Shown here: positions 10,220 to 18,126 of the stretch, in pieces
Layout: every line of letters begins with the position of its first letter
Position numbering within the stretch: the first letter of the stretch is position 1
Origin: Bradyrhizobium tropiciagri
GTDB taxonomy: Bacteria > Pseudomonadota > Alphaproteobacteria > Rhizobiales > Xanthobacteraceae
Reading direction: 5' to 3'
Assembly: GCF_001189845.1 (NCBI RefSeq)
Contig: NZ_LFLZ01000061.1
Location: 1 to 55,523, forward strand
Length of the DNA: 55,523 bases
The notes under the pieces: model-generated
Databases searched by the model: none
What the model saw: the letters and a program-made list of their open reading frames with translations, nothing else
What the model was told of the DNA's origin: nothing
Position numbers and translations under genes: made by a program

Positions 10220-10552
10220 TGTCCCCTCGGTCCGGCTCACGTGTGTTTGCGGCGGGCCTTGGAACCGGCCGCCGTTCTGGCGGCAGATGGCACACCGAAT
10301 GAACGCGAAGGTCAACGCCTCCCGCCCTTCGGCGTCTAGGTCTTTTGGCTATCGCTTGTGCAGAACCTCGCCTAGGCGCACATCGGTTCAGCATATCGGC
10401 GCCAAAGCGCGCTGATGCGTGCCTCGCACTGCGGAAAATTTGTTCGTTATCCTTTGTTCCGAGATGCTTTTTTGCCACGCAACCGTATTTTCGCGCGAAG
10501 CGGCCGCCGGCCTGCGCATCGAAGCGCAGGTCCGGCTCTCAGGATGCGGCGC
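10220..10552. other. Gap between amidohydrolase and binding-protein genes
   Basis: These 333 bases contain no credible gene; the open frames present have no protein-like features. An AT-rich patch around 10435-10495 (AAATTTGTTCG, then CTTTTTTGCC) reads as a likely promoter region for the binding-protein operon on the minus strand. No clear intrinsic terminator for the amidohydrolase was seen. Confidence 0.4.
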
Positions 10553-11971
10553 TCAGGCGACCGACATGTCCAACGGCGGTGCAACATTCGCCGGCAGCGG
10601 ACTGATATAGGGCGTTCGCGTGGTCCGCTTCTTGAGGTCGGCCTTGGCGGCCGCGATCAGCTCCGGCTCCATCAGCGCCTTGACGCCGAGGCCGGCCATC
10701 GCCTTGGCGGCCTGCACCATGGCCTTGTGCGCGGCCGGCGTCTTGCCCTGCGCCACAACCTGCCAGGTGTGGAACGGCGTGCCGATTGCAACCGTCGGTG
10801 CATGGACCTGCACCGTCGGCACCACCCAGCTGACGTCGCCGACATCGGTCGAGCCGATCAGCGGATTGCGCTTGGCGTCGATCGGCACCAGGAAATCGGC
10901 CAGCGGCCGGTCGGTCGGCTCCATGCCGATCGCGTAATAGACCGAGGCGATGTCCTTGTCGGTCAGGGTCGCGCGGATCTTGCCGGCAAATTCCTTGTCG
11001 GCATCGTCGAAATGCGGCGGGCCGAGATCTTCCATGATCCGGTGCAGCGTCTCTTCCAGCGGGGTGTTGGGCAGGATGTTGGAGACCGCGGAGATGATCT
11101 TCATCTCGACCTTGGTCTCGGTCATCAGCGCTGCGCCCTGCGCGATCTTGTGCACGCGCTCGACCAGCTCGTTCATGCCGGGCAGGTCGCGGGCACGGAT
11201 CGAGTAGCGCACCCGGGCATGGGCCTGCACCACGTTGGGCGCGATGCCGCCGGTGTCGAGCAGCGCGTAATGCACGCGGGCATCGCTCGGCATGTGCTCG
11301 CGCATGTAGTTGACGCCGACATTCATCAATTCCACCGCATCGAGCGCGCTGCGGCCGAGATGCGGCGAGGCCGCCGCATGTGAGGTCCGCCCGGTGAAGA
11401 TGAAATCGGCCCGGGTGTTGGCGAGTGACGGCGTCACCGCCACCTCCCAGAAACTGTGCGGATGCCAGGTGATGGCGATGTCGGCGTCCTCGAACGCGCC
11501 ACAGCGCACCATGAAGGCCTTGGCCGCGCCGCCTTCCTCGGCGGGGCAGCCGTAATAGCGCACCCGGCCCGGCACCTTGTTGGCGGCGAGCCAGTCCTTC
11601 ACCGCGGTGGCGGCGAGCAGCGCGGAGGAACCGAGCAGATTGTGGCCGCAGCCGTGGCCGTGGCCGCCCGTCTCGACCGGACGATGCTCGGCGATGCCGG
11701 CCTCCTGGCTGAGGCCGGGCAGGGCGTCATATTCGCCGAGGAAGGCGATGACAGGACCGCCTTCACCCCATTCGCCCATCACCGCGGTCGGAATGTCAGC
11801 GAGGTTCTCGGTGATGCGGAAACCCTGATGGCGCAGTTCGGCCAGATGTTCGGCGGAGGAGCGCGCCTCGGTGTAGCAGACCTCGGGCATTGCCCAGACC
11901 CGGTCGCTCAATTCGATGAAACGCGGCTTGATCGTGTCGACGCCGCGCCAAACATCACTACGGTTGTCCAT
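10553..11971 (-). CDS. M20-family amidohydrolase, AbgB-like
   Basis: A 472-residue zinc-dependent amidohydrolase of peptidase family M20D, closest in layout to AbgB, the subunit of p-aminobenzoyl-glutamate hydrolase. Metal-site motifs are visible: GHGHGCGHN near residue 108 (Cys/His ligands), CPAEEGG near 145 (catalytic and ligand Glu), and a HPHSFWE segment. The dimerisation lid domain follows (FTGRTSHAAASPHLGRSALDA). The start is the ATG at 11971 with GGAG nearby; the frame is open to 12226 but not protein-like. The partner subunit AbgA is absent here. Its place upstream of a peptide ABC transporter fits a role in cleaving imported amides or acyl-amino acids in the cytoplasm. Confidence 0.85.
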   Translation of the reverse strand: MDNRSDVWRGVDTIKPRFIELSDRVWAMPEVCYTEARSSAEHLAELRHQGFRITENLADIPTAVMGEWGEGGPVIAFLGEYDALPGLSQEAGIAEHRPVETGGHGHGCGHNLLGSSALLAATAVKDWLAANKVPGRVRYYGCPAEEGGAAKAFMVRCGAFEDADIAITWHPHSFWEVAVTPSLANTRADFIFTGRTSHAAASPHLGRSALDAVELMNVGVNYMREHMPSDARVHYALLDTGGIAPNVVQAHARVRYSIRARDLPGMNELVERVHKIAQGAALMTETKVEMKIISAVSNILPNTPLEETLHRIMEDLGPPHFDDADKEFAGKIRATLTDKDIASVYYAIGMEPTDRPLADFLVPIDAKRNPLIGSTDVGDVSWVVPTVQVHAPTVAIGTPFHTWQVVAQGKTPAAHKAMVQAAKAMAGLGVKALMEPELIAAAKADLKKRTTRTPYISPLPANVAPPLDMSVA

Positions 11972-12213
11972 TTGCTCCGATCCTCGAGTAAGGCAATCTG
12001 AAGCGCAAAACGCTAGCAGCTTGCCGCGCCGCCGCCTAGCGGCTGTCGGCAGGGCAGCTTTTCCGAAAGTCACGTCCTGGTGTGCGGAAATGTGTCCGGC
12101 TCGCCAAAACCCCGTCGGACTGAACGACTTCGAGCGCTCCGTAACCTTGCGCGTGCCTTGAGCGATCAGTCTGCCTTCCCTTATGATGTGGCTCGCGAGG
12201 ACGTGGTCCGACC

Positions 12214-13575
12214 ATGAATGATGCAATTCCGTCTCTGTTGCCGAGAAGTTCGGGCCACCAGTTCGTGATCTATGCCGACGCCTGCTCGGGTGTTGCCGGC
12301 GCGCTGCATGAGCGCACTTTCGCGTCGGTCAACAATGTGGTTCGCCGGCTGCATCCGCGGCCCGAATTCATTCTCTTCCCCGGCGACGAGATCATCGGCC
12401 TCACCGCTGATGCCAATGCGTTGCGTGCGCAATGGCGGCATTGGTTTGAGGTCGAAATGGGCTGGCTCGACCGCCGTGCGGTGCCGCTGTGGCACACGAC
12501 CGGCAACCACACCACCTATGACGAGATGAGCGAGGCGGTGTTTCGCGACGTGCTGAAGCTGCCGCGCAACGGTCCGCCGGGTCAGGAGGGCCTGTCCTAC
12601 TGGGTCCGCCGCGACGATCTCGTGATGGTGTTCGTCCACACATTGTGGAGCGGGCTCGGCGGTGAGGGACACGTCGAGACCGACTGGCTGGACGCGGTCC
12701 TCGAACAGCACAAGGACGCGAGATACAAACTGGTGCTGGGTCATCATCCGGTCTACCCCATCAATGGCTACAGCGGCAGCTATCAGCGCGAGATCGGCCA
12801 CGAATACAGTGCGCGCTTCTGGGACATCCTGGTGCGCGCCGGCGTGACCGCCTATGTCTGCAGCCACATCCTCGCCTTCGATGTTCAGGTCCATCGCGGC
12901 GTGCTGCAGATCTGTACGGCGGGCGCAGGCACCGCGCACCGGATGCCCGAAGGCGTCGAATATCTGCATTGCGTGCAGGCGGCGCTCGATCAGGACGGTC
13001 TCCGCTATCAGGTGCTCGACACCGACGGCGTCGTGCGCGAGCAGCTTATATGGCCGCTGCCATCTCTCGACCGGGCCGCGTGGTCGCCATTGCCGCGCGG
13101 AACCAGCCCCGCGCCATTGTCCGGGACGCCGGCGCCCGCGACGGTGATCGCCCTGAGATTGTCAGGCCGCACCGCGGCGGCAAGCGCCGCGCCGCAAACG
13201 CTGCTCTGCACGCCCGTGCCTGACATGATCGCACCGCTCTGGCTCGGCCTGCGCGGGCCGAACCAGACGCTCACCCTGATCCTCGGGCGTGAGCAAGGGC
13301 GCAGTCCGCACTACTGGGTCGGTCCGGATTTTGGCGATGAGCGGGATTTCGACCTCGACATCGCCTTCTATCCGGATATGGGACCCGGCGGCGTGCTGTG
13401 GCGACGCCGCGGTGACGTCAGTTGGACGTCGTTCGCAGCGATATCGGCGACGGGGCTCGAGCGGTTGTCGTGGCCCGCGCTCTGGAGCGTCGGGTGCGGT
13501 CCGCATGGACCGGACGACAGGCGATATGCCGGGCCGCGGCTCGACGTCGCTGCGACTGTTATCGCGGTGTCATAA
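12214..13575 (+). CDS. Calcineurin-like metallophosphoesterase, 453 aa
   Basis: The N-terminal ~300 residues are a calcineurin-type metallophosphoesterase fold. The metal ligands are apparent: YADACSG near 22 (the usual D-x-H position holds D-x-C), FPGDE near 56, TTGNHTT near 95 (catalytic GNH[DE]-type block), GHHPVYP near 175 and CSHILAFDVQ near 215. The C-terminal ~150 residues are of unknown type and begin after a Pro-rich linker. There is no signal peptide. The replacement of the first His by Cys and the lack of a plain GNHD suggest altered metal binding. The gene is divergent from the amidohydrolase. The substrate is unknown. Confidence 0.75.
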   Translation: MNDAIPSLLPRSSGHQFVIYADACSGVAGALHERTFASVNNVVRRLHPRPEFILFPGDEIIGLTADANALRAQWRHWFEVEMGWLDRRAVPLWHTTGNHTTYDEMSEAVFRDVLKLPRNGPPGQEGLSYWVRRDDLVMVFVHTLWSGLGGEGHVETDWLDAVLEQHKDARYKLVLGHHPVYPINGYSGSYQREIGHEYSARFWDILVRAGVTAYVCSHILAFDVQVHRGVLQICTAGAGTAHRMPEGVEYLHCVQAALDQDGLRYQVLDTDGVVREQLIWPLPSLDRAAWSPLPRGTSPAPLSGTPAPATVIALRLSGRTAAASAAPQTLLCTPVPDMIAPLWLGLRGPNQTLTLILGREQGRSPHYWVGPDFGDERDFDLDIAFYPDMGPGGVLWRRRGDVSWTSFAAISATGLERLSWPALWSVGCGPHGPDDRRYAGPRLDVAATVIAVS

Positions 13576-13611
13576 GGCCCTGCCTTGAGCCAAGTCGGCG
13601 AAGCGGGTGGC

Positions 13612-13824
13612 CTAGTCAGGCTTCTTCGGCTTGCCCCGTTCCACGTCCTTCAATTCGCGATCGATCAGCGTACGGACGCGCCGCTGCGCCAGCAGGCCTA
13701 GCCGCACCCGTGTGGTGCCGCGCTTGATCCTGCCATTGATTTCGAATGACCAGCTCCAGAGGTCGGGTTCGATGTTGGTGAGCGTGTATTGAATGTCCCG
13801 GTGACGATCGATCAGCTTCTTCAT
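13612..13824 (-). CDS. Small hypothetical protein, 70 aa
   Basis: A 70-residue charged protein with alternating beta-like segments (DIQYTLTNIEPDLWSWSFEINGRIKRGTTRVR) followed by a basic helix and a C-terminal KKPD. It resembles small conserved proteins often found in Bradyrhizobium, but I cannot name a family. It is convergent with the phosphoesterase gene. The Shine-Dalgarno is weak. Its amino-acid makeup is plausible for a real protein, unlike the competing 79-residue frame. Confidence 0.6.
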   Translation of the reverse strand: MKKLIDRHRDIQYTLTNIEPDLWSWSFEINGRIKRGTTRVRLGLLAQRRVRTLIDRELKDVERGKPKKPD

Positions 13825-14016
13825 GCCGTTTCTTTTTGTTGGCTGAAGCTTGCATAGCGAGATCGAGACGGCGTCTGTATCCGGACGACTACTTACACAT
13901 TTGGTCTAGGCGCCGCCCGCGCGACGGAATTTTCGCAAAATCACTGAGTTGGGGGCGTTGTCCCGCTTTCGCAGGTGATGACACCGCGTGACACCTTGAA
14001 TCGAGAACCATCCGCA

Positions 14017-14140
14017 TCGTCGTCCTGGCGAAAGCCAGGACCCATTACCCGAAAGTTCATTGTTGCGCGATGCTGGGGCCACGATCCCCTTCACAATCCA
14101 ATGCCGTGGTTATGGGTCCTGGCTTTCGCCAGGACGACGT
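14017..14140. repeat. Inverted repeat with 28-base arms
   Basis: The left arm (14019-14046) and right arm (14112-14139) are perfect or near-perfect reverse complements, each containing GGCGAAAGCCAGGACCC or its complement, with about 65 bases between. Each arm also has an internal small hairpin (CCTGGCGAAAGCCAGG). It lies in the 340-bp gap between the 70-residue protein and the LuxR-type regulator. No ORF across it is protein-like. It may terminate the leftward regulatory operon or be a non-autonomous palindromic element. Confidence 0.8.
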
Positions 14141-14163
14141 GTGGGGAGGCCGCCGTGCACGCC

Positions 14164-14535
14164 TCACAAATTGATCACCCCGCGTCGCGCGGCATGGGCG
14201 ACGGCATCGGTGCGGCCGGTGGCGTCGAGCTTGTCGAGCAGGGAGCCGACATGAAATTTTGCGGTGTGGACGGAAATCCCGAGCCGCTGCGCGATCATCT
14301 TGTTGGATGCGCCTTCAGCCAGCAGCGCCAGCACGTCGAGCTCGCGCGGCGTCAGCTCGAAGTCGCCGCCGGCGGCCTCGCGGTTACGTGCGACGATCGC
14401 GGCCGCAGCCTGCTCGCCCGGCGCGGCGAGCCGCAGGCCGGCGACGCCGCCGAGCAACGTCGCCAGCCGGTCGGCGAGGACGGGGTCGTCGATCTCGAGC
14501 GCGATGACGATGTCGGCGGCAGGCTCACTGCTCAC
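14164..14535 (-). CDS. LuxR-type regulator with a half receiver
   Basis: The C-terminal ~65 residues are a clear LuxR/GerE helix-turn-helix (LTPRELDVLALLAEGASNKMIAQRLGISVHTAKFHV). The first ~55 residues resemble only the start of a receiver domain (IVIALEIDDPVLADRLATLLG) and lack room for the phosphorylation Asp and the Lys switch. It is thus unlikely to be a phosphorylation-controlled regulator. Its ATG overlaps the stop of the PDZ pseudo-protease gene (ATGA), so the two are translated together and probably act together. Targets are unknown. Confidence 0.85.
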   Translation of the reverse strand: MSSEPAADIVIALEIDDPVLADRLATLLGGVAGLRLAAPGEQAAAAIVARNREAAGGDFELTPRELDVLALLAEGASNKMIAQRLGISVHTAKFHVGSLLDKLDATGRTDAVAHAARRGVINL

Positions 14536-15398
14536 GTCTCGGGCCTCTCTCCGACTGTGACCTTGAAGGTCATCGGCTCGCCGCCACGATGCACGGTCAG
14601 CTCGACGACGCTGCCGACGCTCTGCGGCCCGAGGCCGCGCGACAGCGCCCGCACGCCCGACAGCTTCTCACCGTTGACGGCGATGATCACGTCGCCCTGG
14701 CGGATGCCGGCGGTGGCCGAGGGGCCGGCCTTGTCGACATTCATCACCATTGCGCCGAGGCCGTCGTCGAGACGGACCGGCTGCAGCCCGACGCCGAGAT
14801 ATCCGCGCGCGATGCGGCCGCTCTTCTCGAGCTGGGCTGCAACCCGCTCGATGGTGGCGGCCGGGATCGTCAGCACGCGGCGCGGGCCGAGCACCGCCAT
14901 GCCGAACGGCACGCCCGCGGCATTCAGCGCCAATCCACCCTGCTGGCTGTGCCGCAGCCGGACGTCGAGCTCGATCCGTGCGTCGATCTCGCCGCCGCGC
15001 AGGCTGCGCCAGGCGGCGCCCGACCGCGAGACCATGCCGAGCCGCGCGACCGGCGCGCCGCGGTCGGCCGCGACGAGCACCGCGAGCGATCCGAGCGCGG
15101 GGATCTCGCTCGACAGCTTGATCGGCGCGACGTCGCCATCGACGCGCAGCAGCGCGATGTCGGTGGTGTGGTCGCGTCCGGCGACGGTCGCCTGGCGGCG
15201 GCTGCCATCGGCGAACTGGATTTCGATCTCGCCCTCGTCGGCCAGCGCTTCGTCCGCGGTGACGATCAGGCCCGCATTCCAGACAAAGCCCGAGGCGCGC
15301 GCGCGATGCGAATGCACGGAGACGACCGATGGCGCAGCGCGCGCAATGGTCTCCGATAGGGCTGACGACAGCGAGGCAAGGATGTTCGGTTCGGTCAT
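14532..15398 (-). CDS. HtrA-like protein with PDZ domain, catalytic residues lost
   Basis: A 288-residue protein with a trypsin-like HtrA core (residues ~15-185) and one PDZ domain (~190-283, containing GYLGVGLQPV and GIRQGDVIIAVNGEKL). The catalytic triad is not intact. The place of the His in the usual TNxHV is VTADEAL (Glu50); the Asp in TTDIALLRVD is kept (Asp80); the GNSGG serine loop is SQQGG (Gln153). No signal peptide or membrane segment precedes it, so it should be cytoplasmic, unlike DegP. It is probably a protein-binding scaffold rather than a protease. Good ribosome site (GGAG, six-base spacing). It overlaps the LuxR-type gene and follows the 40-residue membrane peptide gene. Confidence 0.88.
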   Translation of the reverse strand: MTEPNILASLSSALSETIARAAPSVVSVHSHRARASGFVWNAGLIVTADEALADEGEIEIQFADGSRRQATVAGRDHTTDIALLRVDGDVAPIKLSSEIPALGSLAVLVAADRGAPVARLGMVSRSGAAWRSLRGGEIDARIELDVRLRHSQQGGLALNAAGVPFGMAVLGPRRVLTIPAATIERVAAQLEKSGRIARGYLGVGLQPVRLDDGLGAMVMNVDKAGPSATAGIRQGDVIIAVNGEKLSGVRALSRGLGPQSVGSVVELTVHRGGEPMTFKVTVGERPET

Positions 15399-15495
15399 GG
15401 GAAACTCCGTTGGCTTCCCGCAATCTGGGATGTTGCGGCCGGCGGCGAAACTGGCCGGATGGGCAGGGCCGGGACGCGTCGCCCGGAACCGCCGC

Positions 15496-15618
15496 TCAGC
15501 CCCGGTCCCGGGTTCTCAAGCCAAGCAGGGCAAAGCCGGCAATCAGCGCGATCACGATCAGCATCCAGATCTGACCCTCGAAGCCGAAGATGTGAAACGG
15601 TTGGATCAGAAACTGCAC
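15496..15618 (-). CDS. Small membrane peptide, 40 aa
   Basis: A GTG-started frame of 41 codons encodes a peptide with a short N-terminal amphipathic part (QFLIQPFHIFGFEG), one membrane helix (IWMLIVIALIAGFALLGL) and a basic end (RTRDRG). The positive-inside pattern suggests the C-terminus is cytoplasmic. AAGGGG lies six bases before the GTG. The gene is followed 97 bases later by the PDZ pseudo-protease. It is too short for routine gene calling. I do not recognise a family; it is not obviously KdpF, although it lies downstream of kdpDE-like genes. Confidence 0.65.
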   Translation of the reverse strand: MQFLIQPFHIFGFEGQIWMLIVIALIAGFALLGLRTRDRG

Positions 15619-15619
15619 C

Positions 15620-15642
15620 GCGTGCCCCTTTTCAGGGCACGC
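15620..15642 (-). promoter_or_regulatory. Hairpin enclosing the ribosome site of the small peptide gene
   Basis: On the minus strand GCGTGCCC and GGGCACGC form a perfect eight-pair stem around a TGAAAAG-type loop. The Shine-Dalgarno AAGGGG lies in the loop and the 3' arm, and the GTG start follows immediately. The fold would hide the ribosome site. There is no U-tract, so it is not a standard terminator of the upstream regulator gene. Confidence 0.55.
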
Positions 15643-15654
15643 TAAGGCTTTCTC

Positions 15655-15690
15655 GGTCGGAAATATATTATTTTTCTATATATGCCAGCC
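15655..15690 (-). promoter_or_regulatory. AT-rich putative promoter upstream of the small peptide gene
   Basis: A run of almost pure A/T (ATATATAGAAAAATAATATA on the minus strand) stands out in GC-rich DNA between the KdpE-like gene and the 40-residue gene. It contains several possible -10-like TATAAT variants. Position and composition suggest a promoter for the peptide/PDZ/LuxR genes separate from the kinase-regulator pair. Confidence 0.45.
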
Positions 15691-15707
15691 CGCGGCCGGC
15701 CGAATGG

Positions 15708-16421
15708 TCAATTGGCAACGCTGGTCTCCAGCCGGTTCTCCAGCCGATAGCCAACGCCGGACTCGGTTACCAGCAGACGGGGCTGGTTCGGGTCGGTCTC
15801 GATCTTCTGGCGCAGCTTGCGCACCAGGATGCGCAGATACTGGATGTTGTCGCGCTGATTGCCGGTCCAGATCTCCTTCAGCAGCTGATCGTGCGTCACC
15901 ACCAGACCGACATGGACCGCCAGCACGTGCAGCAGGCGATATTCCTTACGTGTCAGCTTGATCCTGGTCTGGTTTAGCGAAACGGCCCGGCTGGCGAGAT
16001 CGACGGAGAGCGGCCCGACCATGACGACCGGATTCTCGGTGGCGCTTTTGAAATAGCGCCGCAAGGCGGCATCGCTCCGCGCCAGCAACTCGGCCATGCC
16101 GAACGGCTTCACGACATAGTCGTCAGCCCCCGCTTGCAACAGGCGAACCTTTTCGTCCTCGTCGGATTCGACGGAGAGCACGATCACCGGAACGTTGGAC
16201 CAGGAGCGCAGCCGCTCCAGCGTCTCGCTGCCGTGCAGGTCCGGCAGACCGAGGTCGAGGATGACAAGATCCGGTGCATTGAAGGTCGCGATCTTCAAGC
16301 CGTCGGCGGAGTTCTCGGCCTCGACGACGGAGAAGCCGTGGATTTCGAAGCCGGCGCGCAGGAAACGCCGGATCTTCGGCTCGTCGTCGATCAAGAGGAC
16401 AAGGTTACGCGGATTACTCAT
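15708..16421 (-). CDS. kdpE: KdpE-like response regulator (OmpR family)
   Basis: A 237-residue response regulator with an intact receiver (IDDEP at 11-15, phospho-acceptor Asp56 in ILDLGLPD, Lys105 in VVKPFG) and an OmpR-type winged helix ending in the family signature LLVTESGVGYRLE. The DNA-binding half has the KdpE-typical LTRKEYRLLHVLAVHVGLVVTHDQLLKEIWG-like run. It overlaps the kinase gene by eight bases, so the two are one unit. KdpE normally activates the kdpFABC potassium pump, but no kdp pump gene lies in the window, so the true target is open. Confidence 0.85.
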   Translation of the reverse strand: MSNPRNLVLLIDDEPKIRRFLRAGFEIHGFSVVEAENSADGLKIATFNAPDLVILDLGLPDLHGSETLERLRSWSNVPVIVLSVESDEDEKVRLLQAGADDYVVKPFGMAELLARSDAALRRYFKSATENPVVMVGPLSVDLASRAVSLNQTRIKLTRKEYRLLHVLAVHVGLVVTHDQLLKEIWTGNQRDNIQYLRILVRKLRQKIETDPNQPRLLVTESGVGYRLENRLETSVAN

Positions 16422-18069
16422 CGTCGCAGGTCACCAGTTCCGAATCGATGGCGTGCTGCGCCGATAGCAAGATCGATGCCGTTGTCCCGAGACCCTGGCC
16501 GCGGCTCACGACCTCCACAGATCCGTCATGCGCCCTGATGAAGGTCGATGCGATCCAGAAGCCGAGCCCCGAGCCCGGGACGCTCGCCTGGTGCCGGGGG
16601 CTGCGGAACGACTTGCGGCCGAGGTGGCGCTGCTCGTCGGGCGTGACGCCGACTCCCTGATCGATGATCGCCATCACGATGCGCCCGGCCTCATGCCGGG
16701 TTTGCACGGAGATCGTCGATCCGGACGGGGAGTATTTGGCGGCATTTTCCAGCAGCTGGCCGCAGGCCTCCTCGACCAGGCCGGAATCGACATTGAGCAG
16801 CGGGAGATCGTCGTCAAATCCGATCTCGAGGCGGTGCGCCGCCAGCCGCCGCGCCCGGGCCTTGACTGCGGCGTTGACGATGTCGCGCGGGTCGGACCAT
16901 TCGAGGCGAGGCGTGAGCCCGCCGGCGGTCACACGCGTCGCGTTCAGGAGATTGCGGATGTGACCGTCGAGCCGGACGACCTCGTCCGCGACAGCTTCGG
17001 TCAGCGAGCGCAGCCGGTCATCGGCCGCAACGGCCGGCATCTCCCGCATGACGCTCACCGATCCCTGGATGGCGGCGAGCGGTGAGCACAGCTCGTGCGA
17101 GAGCGTGCCGTGGAACGCGTCCCGCAACAGCTCGGCTTGCAGATGCAGTCTGGCGTCGTCCATTGCCTTGCCGATATCGAGTCGCTGCAGGGTCAACGAG
17201 ACCTCCTCGAGCACCGCCTCGATCCGGCGTGCGCGCGACTTGATTGCATCGTGCGTGCCGCGTCCGACATTGATGGCGATGACACCGTGCACCACGGTTT
17301 TCGATCCGATGGCACGGAGCAACCACACGTCCTGGGTCTGTTCATCGACGACGCTGCGATCTGTTGCGCCGACGGCGACCATCATCGCCGCCACGCTTTC
17401 CTGGACGGAAGGCGGGGCCGCTCCCGATCCCGGCGAGGATTCGAAATGACCTCCAGCGGATGCGACGAAGAGCGCCGCGCGCTGGCCGAGCGTACGCGCC
17501 AGATAGTGTCTGATGGCATCGATCAGATCGGAGATCGTGAAGCAGGCGGCAAGACGCTTGGAGAATTCGTAGAGGTGCTGGATCTCCCGCTCCCGGCGCC
17601 GCAATCTTTCGGTCTCCTGTTGCAGGCGCGATGCCAGATTGCTGCTCACCAGCGCGACGATCAGGAAGACAAGCAGGTCGATGGCCTCCTGCGGGCTGTC
17701 GACCCGAAGGCTGTAGAGCGGCGTGAAAAAGAAGAAGTCGGCGGCGGCGATCGCCGCGAGCGATGCCAGCGTGCCCGACCAGACGCCCCATCGTGTGGCT
17801 GCAAAGATCACCGGGATCAGATAGGCGATCGGCACCAGATTCGCCGCGATCGGCTCGTCGAGCGCGAACAGGATCGCGGTGATGATGGCGACCGATCCAA
17901 CCGACCACAGCAGGGGCAGGACGTCGGTCCACGTGACCCGTCTTGGGCTCGCATCGAAACCCGGCACGAACGCGCGCCCCGCTTCGGCGCGACGCGCGCG
18001 GATATCCGCGAGCCGTTGAAACAGGGGCAGGGGATAGATCAAGGATTTTGCCTTCGTAGAGCGAGACAC
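16414..18069 (-). CDS. KdpD-like histidine kinase without N-terminal sensor domains
   Basis: The protein has a cytoplasmic N-terminus, four clustered membrane helices of the DUF4118/KdpD type (residues ~35-140, including LIPVIFAATRWGVWSG), a GAF-like segment, a HisKA domain with the phospho-His in SHELCSPLAAI near residue 325, and an ATPase domain (N-box LLENAAKYSP, G-box DQGVG). The KdpD and universal-stress domains that head canonical KdpD (about 400 residues) are absent, so its length (551) is well short of KdpD. I prefer the GTG at 18069, seven bases after GAGGA, over the ATG at 18126, which lacks a ribosome site. The H-box has C in place of the usual R (HELCSP). It pairs with the KdpE-like regulator. 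Confidence 0.85.
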   Translation of the reverse strand: MSRSTKAKSLIYPLPLFQRLADIRARRAEAGRAFVPGFDASPRRVTWTDVLPLLWSVGSVAIITAILFALDEPIAANLVPIAYLIPVIFAATRWGVWSGTLASLAAIAAADFFFFTPLYSLRVDSPQEAIDLLVFLIVALVSSNLASRLQQETERLRRREREIQHLYEFSKRLAACFTISDLIDAIRHYLARTLGQRAALFVASAGGHFESSPGSGAAPPSVQESVAAMMVAVGATDRSVVDEQTQDVWLLRAIGSKTVVHGVIAINVGRGTHDAIKSRARRIEAVLEEVSLTLQRLDIGKAMDDARLHLQAELLRDAFHGTLSHELCSPLAAIQGSVSVMREMPAVAADDRLRSLTEAVADEVVRLDGHIRNLLNATRVTAGGLTPRLEWSDPRDIVNAAVKARARRLAAHRLEIGFDDDLPLLNVDSGLVEEACGQLLENAAKYSPSGSTISVQTRHEAGRIVMAIIDQGVGVTPDEQRHLGRKSFRSPRHQASVPGSGLGFWIASTFIRAHDGSVEVVSRGQGLGTTASILLSAQHAIDSELVTCDDE

Positions 18070-18126
18070 CGGTAGATCCTCGTCACGGCCGTCCCCCGGC
18101 CCGCACGAAATCCGCCCCTGCAACAT

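Noticed and set aside
10206..10478. 90-codon minus-strand ORF in the gap before the binding-protein gene
   Set aside because: Arg/Pro-rich, no ribosome site, overlaps the binding-protein start; not protein-like.
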